Assembly (NCBI GenBank): GCA_949592205.1
Contig: CATIUR010000004.1
Location: forward strand, 8,931,001 to 8,995,000
Source of the DNA: Helichrysum umbraculigerum
Lineage: Eukaryota > Streptophyta > Magnoliopsida > Asterales > Asteraceae
Length of the DNA: 64,000 bases
Reading direction: 5' to 3'
Of this stretch, positions 58,642-64,000 are shown one piece after another. The position numbers and the translations under genes were made by a program. The number at the start of each line of letters is the position of its first letter. Position 1 is the first letter of the stretch. A model generated the notes under the pieces. It worked only from the letters and a program-made list of their open reading frames with translations, made no database searches and was not told where the DNA came from.

Positions 58642-61126
58642 TGTAACACCCCCAAATTTGATGATTTGCGGAAGCTTGATTTGGGTGTTACTAATCAATA
58701 ACAAGGCACAAAGATATACAGCAAACGACTCTATATGCGTCGTTTTAACAAAATATATTGATAATTGAAATGTTTACAACATTTTGAAGCTTTACATAGC
58801 TCGAGTTAAATAAAAGGAGATTTCAGTACATAAGTACTTGTACAAAATATACTAATGCAAGAAAATCTCAATCGTCTGTATGCTGACTCGAGCTAAAGTC
58901 CTGAAGCAGAAACATCCTACTGCTTGGTACCTGCGATATATGCTAAAAGGTCAGCTATAAAGCTGGTGAGCTCACAGGTTTGAAATCAGTTATTATAGTA
59001 TGAACCGCAAGATTTAAATAATGAATTGCATCTAGCAATTTAATAATGAATTGCATCCAGCAATTAAATGATAGTCATCGTGTATACAGCCATGAGCACA
59101 TAGTTGAGCTTAACTCGAGGGCCGGGTCCCCTATAGAGAATTCCGGGCGAGGTGCCTCCACGAATGCCTAATCAACATTCGTCTTCCCAAATATTAGTAC
59201 GTCCGTTTACCCGGTTAGTGCTTGCTAACCCGGACGAGGAGGGTCAATCCTATATGGTACCATATACTAATATTCACGCTACAACGTATTAACAACTATG
59301 CTGACGGAGGACTTTAAATGATTAGTTTCGAAAAACTCATGTAGTATATGAAATGCTTGTACTTGCGTTCACATGTAAAAGTTGAGCAATATATCACACC
59401 CCTGAGTAAAACAGTAAAAGAGGGGCTATGAGACTCACCTGAGTCTGTATGCGTTTGAACAAACGTAAGTGATTAGCCGAGAAATGAAGTCCAAAGACTT
59501 GTAACCTGAGGGTGTCCACGACACGCGATGGTTATAAACATGATTGGGTATCTCAAAAGATCACCCTTGTAGTTGTTACACAACTATATATATGTCCAAA
59601 TTACTACGATTTGGTTGATTTGTTAAGTGTTTGAAAACATGTACGGCCCGTTGGTGACGGATTTGTAATAATAATCTCAACTATTATTATTTTGATTTCG
59701 TGGCGTTTTACTTGAAAAATGTGTTTTGATTATGTTTTAGAAGCCGTTACGGAATCTAAGTACGGGGGTCCGGGGGCAGCGCCCCTGGTAGCGGGGTCCA
59801 AGGGGCAGAGCCCCTGGCGGGAGTCGAGCTGCCAGGTCAGCTTGGAAAATTTTTATTTCTACTATATTGCTTTGACGAAAAACGCATCTGGGATCTGAAT
59901 TCGGGTAAAATCGAGTGATAAATTTCGAGTCTCAACACTTAGTAAAAATCTGAGTTTTCTGTGTTTTGCGACACAATATGCGACACAAAAGTTTGTCATG
60001 CGACACAAGGGTTGTGTCGCATAGGAATGCGACACAATGTCTATGCGACACAATGGTTGTGTCGCATAGATGCGAGATGCTGATTCAACAGCGACATAGT
60101 GATTGTGTCGTATGGTGTATGCGACATAGTGGTTGTGTCGCAGGACTTGCGACACTAATTATCGGGTACGACACAAGGTGCGACACAGGGGCTTTTATAC
60201 GACACAAATGCCAAAATACGACACAACATGCGACACAAGGCTTGTGTCGCATGGATGAACATCAGCCCAGAAAGTCCGGCTGTCAAGGTTTTTCCGGCCA
60301 AAAATCCGTTTTAAACTCGTTTTCAGGTTATAAAATCGTGTTCTATACATTGTAATGGACATATACAAGTGATAATAACAACTACAATTGAAAAATACTA
60401 AGAATCGAGAGATTTCGGGATTTTGTCGGAAACTTACAAATTGCCGAAATGAAAATCCGGAAAGATAGCGTTGTAGATCGTCGCGAGGTGGTCGTGAATC
60501 TCTAAAAATATTGATGATACGAGCGCGTATAATGGTGTTATTTGTCGATTTTGTGAGTTTGGTGTGTTTGGTGAGTTGAAAGAAAAAGAGAGGAAAAAGA
60601 GAGAGAAAAGGAGAAAGTGAAAGAATTGAGGAAAGAAAATGAGAAGTGGGAGGTTATCCCCACTTTTCGGTTTTCGCCCCGCGCTCCGCGTGGTGTTCGT
60701 TTTCTCCGTCTTTTAACTTTTAATAAATATTTTTCATATTAAATAATGAGTTTTAAAGTAAAATTTTATTACGCGATATTTTACTTAATCATTTTACTAA
60801 TCGATATATATTTGAATTATAAAATGTGAGTTAGTTTGCTCGTTAAACATTTTTAATCGTGTAAGTTTCGTTTGTACAAAACGAATTGAAATTTGATCAT
60901 TATTAACATAATAATGTTACTTACTAAAATTTGTCACCAACATCCGTATTTAACTGAATCGAAATACATTCGATTTAAATTGCGTACGATTTAATCAAAT
61001 CGCATTTTCGTATATATTCAACAATATATATAATTCGATACATTAATTAGCCTAACACAGAACTAATTACATGTATTAACATATGATTAGGCACTAATTA
61101 CTAGTCCTAATTTGGCGGGTGTTACA
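58642..61126 (+). mobile_element. Complete solo LTR, 2485 bp
   Basis: It begins TGTAACACCCCCAAATTT and ends GGCGGGTGTTACA, so it has TG...CA ends and short inverted termini. CTTAA is duplicated exactly on both sides (58637-58641 and 61127-61131). There is no internal coding region, and no primer-binding site follows, so this is a single LTR left by recombination. It has a GC-rich block (59765-59820, ccaaggggcagagcccctgg) and an array of tgcgacaca motifs. Its last 260 bases resemble 1-311. Length and termini suit large-LTR plant Ty3 elements, but there is no protein to confirm this. Confidence 0.9.
59966..60252. repeat. Array of tgcgacaca / tgtgtcgca motifs in the LTR
   Basis: About 18 copies of the 8-9 bp motif (some with acgacaca or gcgacata) lie in roughly 290 bases. 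Both orientations alternate at irregular 10-30 bp spacing, so adjacent copies can form many small hairpins (gcgacacaatggttgtgtcgc is one). Confidence 0.85.
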
Positions 61127-62799
61127 CTTAAGATGGTCCAAACTGAACTGATTACTCACAATTCCATAAAATGGTTGAAAAGAGCAATTTTATAATCCAA
61201 ACTCCAAGTAAAAAACATTAATTTGAAGAGTACAAGCAAAAGGTAGCATCAAGTTAACTTGCAACAGAAGAACGGGAGTTTGGGGGGTGCCATTATATCG
61301 GTAAGTATGTGTATATAACAGTCTATATATTCATCCATATTATGAGCAAATGTATATGTACAATTTATGTTAGCTTCGACATCCATAATAACCAAGTCAC
61401 CAAACCATTAAGCCTTTGCACATTGACCTGGTAAAGAAAAAGTAAAAGGAAACGTAAGTGACTAATCACATAGTTGGGAACCTCAAATAATTTACAATTT
61501 CAGAGTTATTACAATATTGATTTACGTTTCTTTTAGAATCTATTGGGACTTCGAAGAAACGTAAACGATTAAAAGTTTTGGATCACTTGCTCGGAACACC
61601 TACATACCAAAACACAATAAGCAGTCATGTATAGCGGAAGTAAATTCGTTAATTTCATATAAACTATCCACCTCCCACAATAACTTTCGGATTTGTATAC
61701 TTTTTAGCCTATTATAATACCTCCACGGCACCACCTGTGCATATAGGTAGGAAATAACAAATTTATGTATAACATTATGCCACTAAACGAATAACCATTT
61801 ATGTCTTTCATATAAGTGTCTCTGCAGTAAACAACACACCATAGTCTCTCTACCTCATATAGGGAAACAACACATAACGTTCACCTATTTCAAGCATGTT
61901 ATGGAAGAATCATAGGTAGTTACCGATGTGATCATATAACCCAGAACCACCTGTTCCTAGCAAGATACAAAAAAGAGAGGTTTCACATGAAAATCAAACA
62001 AAAAAACATTGTATCTAGGTTTGATATTTATAAGAAAGAGGGTCAAAACAATATAGGTGACTAAAACATTTCATCGAGTACCTGGTGAACGGAATTATAT
62101 TACCGTAGTCATACAACAAGTGCAATTCTAATTATAGCTAAATATATGTGTATCATTTCATCAAACACTTGACATGCATCTAGCGCTATATAGTTCTTCA
62201 AATGAGAAATCGATGATGTTTATACTGACTTGGGTTGCGGTTACATGTATATTAATGAAACTCTAAAACACATACCTTCAAATTGACATGATTGGAGACA
62301 TTGTAGATTTCAATCAGAGCAAGAATTTCTTGATACAGCTATCGTAATCGATGTGGAGAAGAGTCAGAAAGTATTAATTTGAGATATTGAGAGGGATCTC
62401 ATAGTTTACGGATGGGGAGTTTGGACGTGAGAAACCGCTACGGAAGTTATTTGGGGTTAGGAAACTGTTCCATGTTACTTTACACGGATTAGATTAAGTC
62501 AGAGGAGTTTGGACGGCTAGGATTGCAAGTAAATAAAAAGCAGTTTACTGACCTCCATCAATGTATAGGAAGAATATATATACTCCGTATATTACATGTA
62601 CATATACACATGTATAATGTATAATAAAAATATTATTAAATTATAAGTGGGGCGGTTCGGTTTATTTGGCTCGGTTGTAACCGATTTAATCGGTTAATCA
62701 AAAATCAATAATCAAACCGTCGGTTAATGGTTTGGGTCGGTTAATTTGGATCGGTTAATTTGGTTATGGGTCGGATTTCGATTTTGTTGCTCACCCCTT

Positions 62800-64000
62800 G
62801 ATTGTTATGAGTTAATTTGCAATGGTTGAATATTAGAAACATACCTATGAGACTCTTATGAGTTTAAGTCTCACTCATTTGAAACGAGTTTAAATTAAAA
62901 ATAGTCCAAAAATGAGGGGACTCACACCCCAACTCTCAAATAACTTCGATTTTTACTATTCGTTTTTTTAAGAACTACCAAGTTCATCTTGGTTGTTTAC
63001 TGTGTGTCTGTGTCCAACAAAGCCCAGAATTGAAATTTTTAGAAATTCCAGTACAAGGACAAATTAATAATTGTGGGATTTGGTCCGGTTGTAGACTTGT
63101 AGCCGAGTTCTTCAATGTCATCCTTCAACCTCCCTTAAAAAGTATTTATTTTTTTTACCAAAAAAAAAAAAAAAAACTATACAAATCATAATCCTACAAA
63201 TCAAGTTTCTATAACTAGTATATATATAGAAAGCCAAAATCAAGTAAAAGGGATAACATCCATGTAGTTAATATGAAGCCATTTCTAACAATAACTAACG
63301 TCAATCATGACCATCCTATTTTCTAGCTTCATTAAAGTCATATGATTACATACACAACCCTGCAGATTCTCAAATCTCAAACAAATTTGACAAAGATAGT
63401 TTGTGCATATTTGGAGCATCATCCTGATGATCCTGATGAATCCAATCCAAACCAGAAGAATGTCAAGTGTGATCTCTATTTGCAGTATCGAACCCATGTT
63501 CGATTTGTGTATATGTATTTGTAGTTTTATATTCAATGGAATGATCAAAGACACTACACATTCATAAAGCAAATAATAATAAATTATGAGAAGCCTAACT
63601 ATATATGCTTGATACTAATGCTAGTCGCCATTCTGTTTGATACTTCCATGGCTAGTCGCCGATCGGAAAGTTGACTTCCATATTCTGAACAGTAGATAAC
63701 CCCAAATTAGTACAATAAAAACAGTAGAAAAATGTTTTCACCTCGCAAGAAAGTGAAAAATTGCAAATAAAGTGTTCAAAATACCATCATGTCAAGGACC
63801 AAGACTAGGAAGGTCGATGAGCAAAATATAAGTAAAAATAAATGAAGATACTCATTTAATTAGATAAAAATCGATCACAGACTCTGCTAAAATCCTTTTA
63901 TCAGACACGCACAAGTTACATGACTATCAATCAATATTAATCGAATTTACACCATGGAACACTTTTAACGGTTGAGAAAACCAATATTGAGGTTAGAGTA
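62800..64000. other. Intergenic to window edge, no gene recognised
   Basis: AT-rich. The open frames on both strands at 63285-63572 overlap each other and lack family features. A poly-A run lies at 63161-63175. Nothing could be assigned. Confidence 0.45.

Larger units (their letters stand above)
57118..62493 (-). mobile_element. Probable Helitron nested in the hAT-like element
   Basis: The 3' end on the minus strand is clear: hairpin CCCGGG-gcaccg-CCCGGG, then tattacaCTAG (57118-57121) and T. The 5' end is only a candidate: TCTAATCCGTGTAAAGTAAC after an A, at 62493. Between them lie the solo LTR and exon-like minus-strand scraps. One, at about 58459-58492, reads VSKWDANSIAAYGFQ after ttgttcag. 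None could be assigned to a gene. Confidence 0.4.
56539..62799. mobile_element. hAT-like element split by a nested Helitron and LTR
   Basis: The left end TAGGGGTGAGTATGAG (56539) is inverted at the right end (TTGTTGCTCACCCCTT, to 62799). Both ends carry dense cggttaa / ttaaccg subterminal repeats (56600-56695 and 62660-62770). The flanks gcattgtt and gattgtt agree apart from one base, a near-perfect 8-bp target duplication. Without the nested insert the element would be about 0.9 kb and non-coding. The low-complexity ends could in principle belong to two related elements, hence moderate confidence. Confidence 0.55.

Noticed and set aside
59862..60355. Open frames on both strands across the tgcgacaca array
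   Set aside because: They come from translating a short repeat in the LTR. No protein family features.
58642..61126. Full-length LTR retrotransposon
   Set aside because: There is no second LTR, primer-binding site or coding region, and the TSD directly flanks this one LTR.

Overview
This is a stretch of a large, AT-rich, repeat-dense plant nuclear genome. Intron structure, TATA boxes and the gene families point to a eudicot. The transposon mix, and a GC-rich 'aggggcagagcccctgg'-type motif inside an LTR, suggest an asterid, possibly Asteraceae, but that placement is a guess. Four intact-looking host genes are visible: a CYP86A fatty-acid omega-hydroxylase (22196-23788, +), a BTB/T1-domain WD40-like protein (29990-31390, -), a six-exon ubiquitin-conjugating E2 of the UBC4/5/6 type (33495-36138, -) and a two-exon ARID-ELM2-SANT-like chromatin protein (47065-49955, -). 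From memory, Arabidopsis carries CYP86A8, UBC6 and ARID1 close together on chromosome 2, and a BTB gene beside UBC4 on chromosome 5. The window therefore looks like an ancestral gene order that Arabidopsis split between two duplicated segments.

The rest is largely transposons, several with exact boundaries. Positions 1-311 are the 3' end of an LTR. Positions 415-1946 are a long-TIR element. A tandem duplication fills 2642-17738 (unit 1 is 2642-13271, unit 2 is 13272-17738). Unit 1 has received three insertions that unit 2 lacks, so unit 2 shows the empty sites: a 5926-bp hAT element (4615-10540, 8-bp TSD), a 131-bp MITE (10718-10848, 9-bp TSD) and a 224-bp Helitron (11719-11942, A|T target). 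The hAT carries two genes: a BED-type transposase and a spliced gene resembling Athila retrotransposon ORF1. Both are broken by in-frame stops.

Further right are a 1.5-kb Mutator-like element (18250-19777, 9-bp TSD), several MITEs, a 66-bp perfect palindrome (27511-27576), a PIF/Harbinger element with a broken transposase (42841-44816, TTA target duplication) and an inverted telomere-like repeat (46631-46709). A 5.5-kb Helitron (50628-56127) contains exon fragments of plastid ribosomal protein S1 and of a GH127 beta-L-arabinofuranosidase.

The right end is a nest. A hAT-like element (56539-62799) appears to hold a probable Helitron (57118 to about 62493), which in turn holds a complete 2485-bp solo LTR (58642-61126, TSD CTTAA) with an array of tgtgtcgca/tgcgacaca motifs. 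No tRNA, rRNA or CRISPR was recognised. The strongest candidate for something undescribed is the two-gene hAT with its CCGG-rich terminal and internal repeat clusters.
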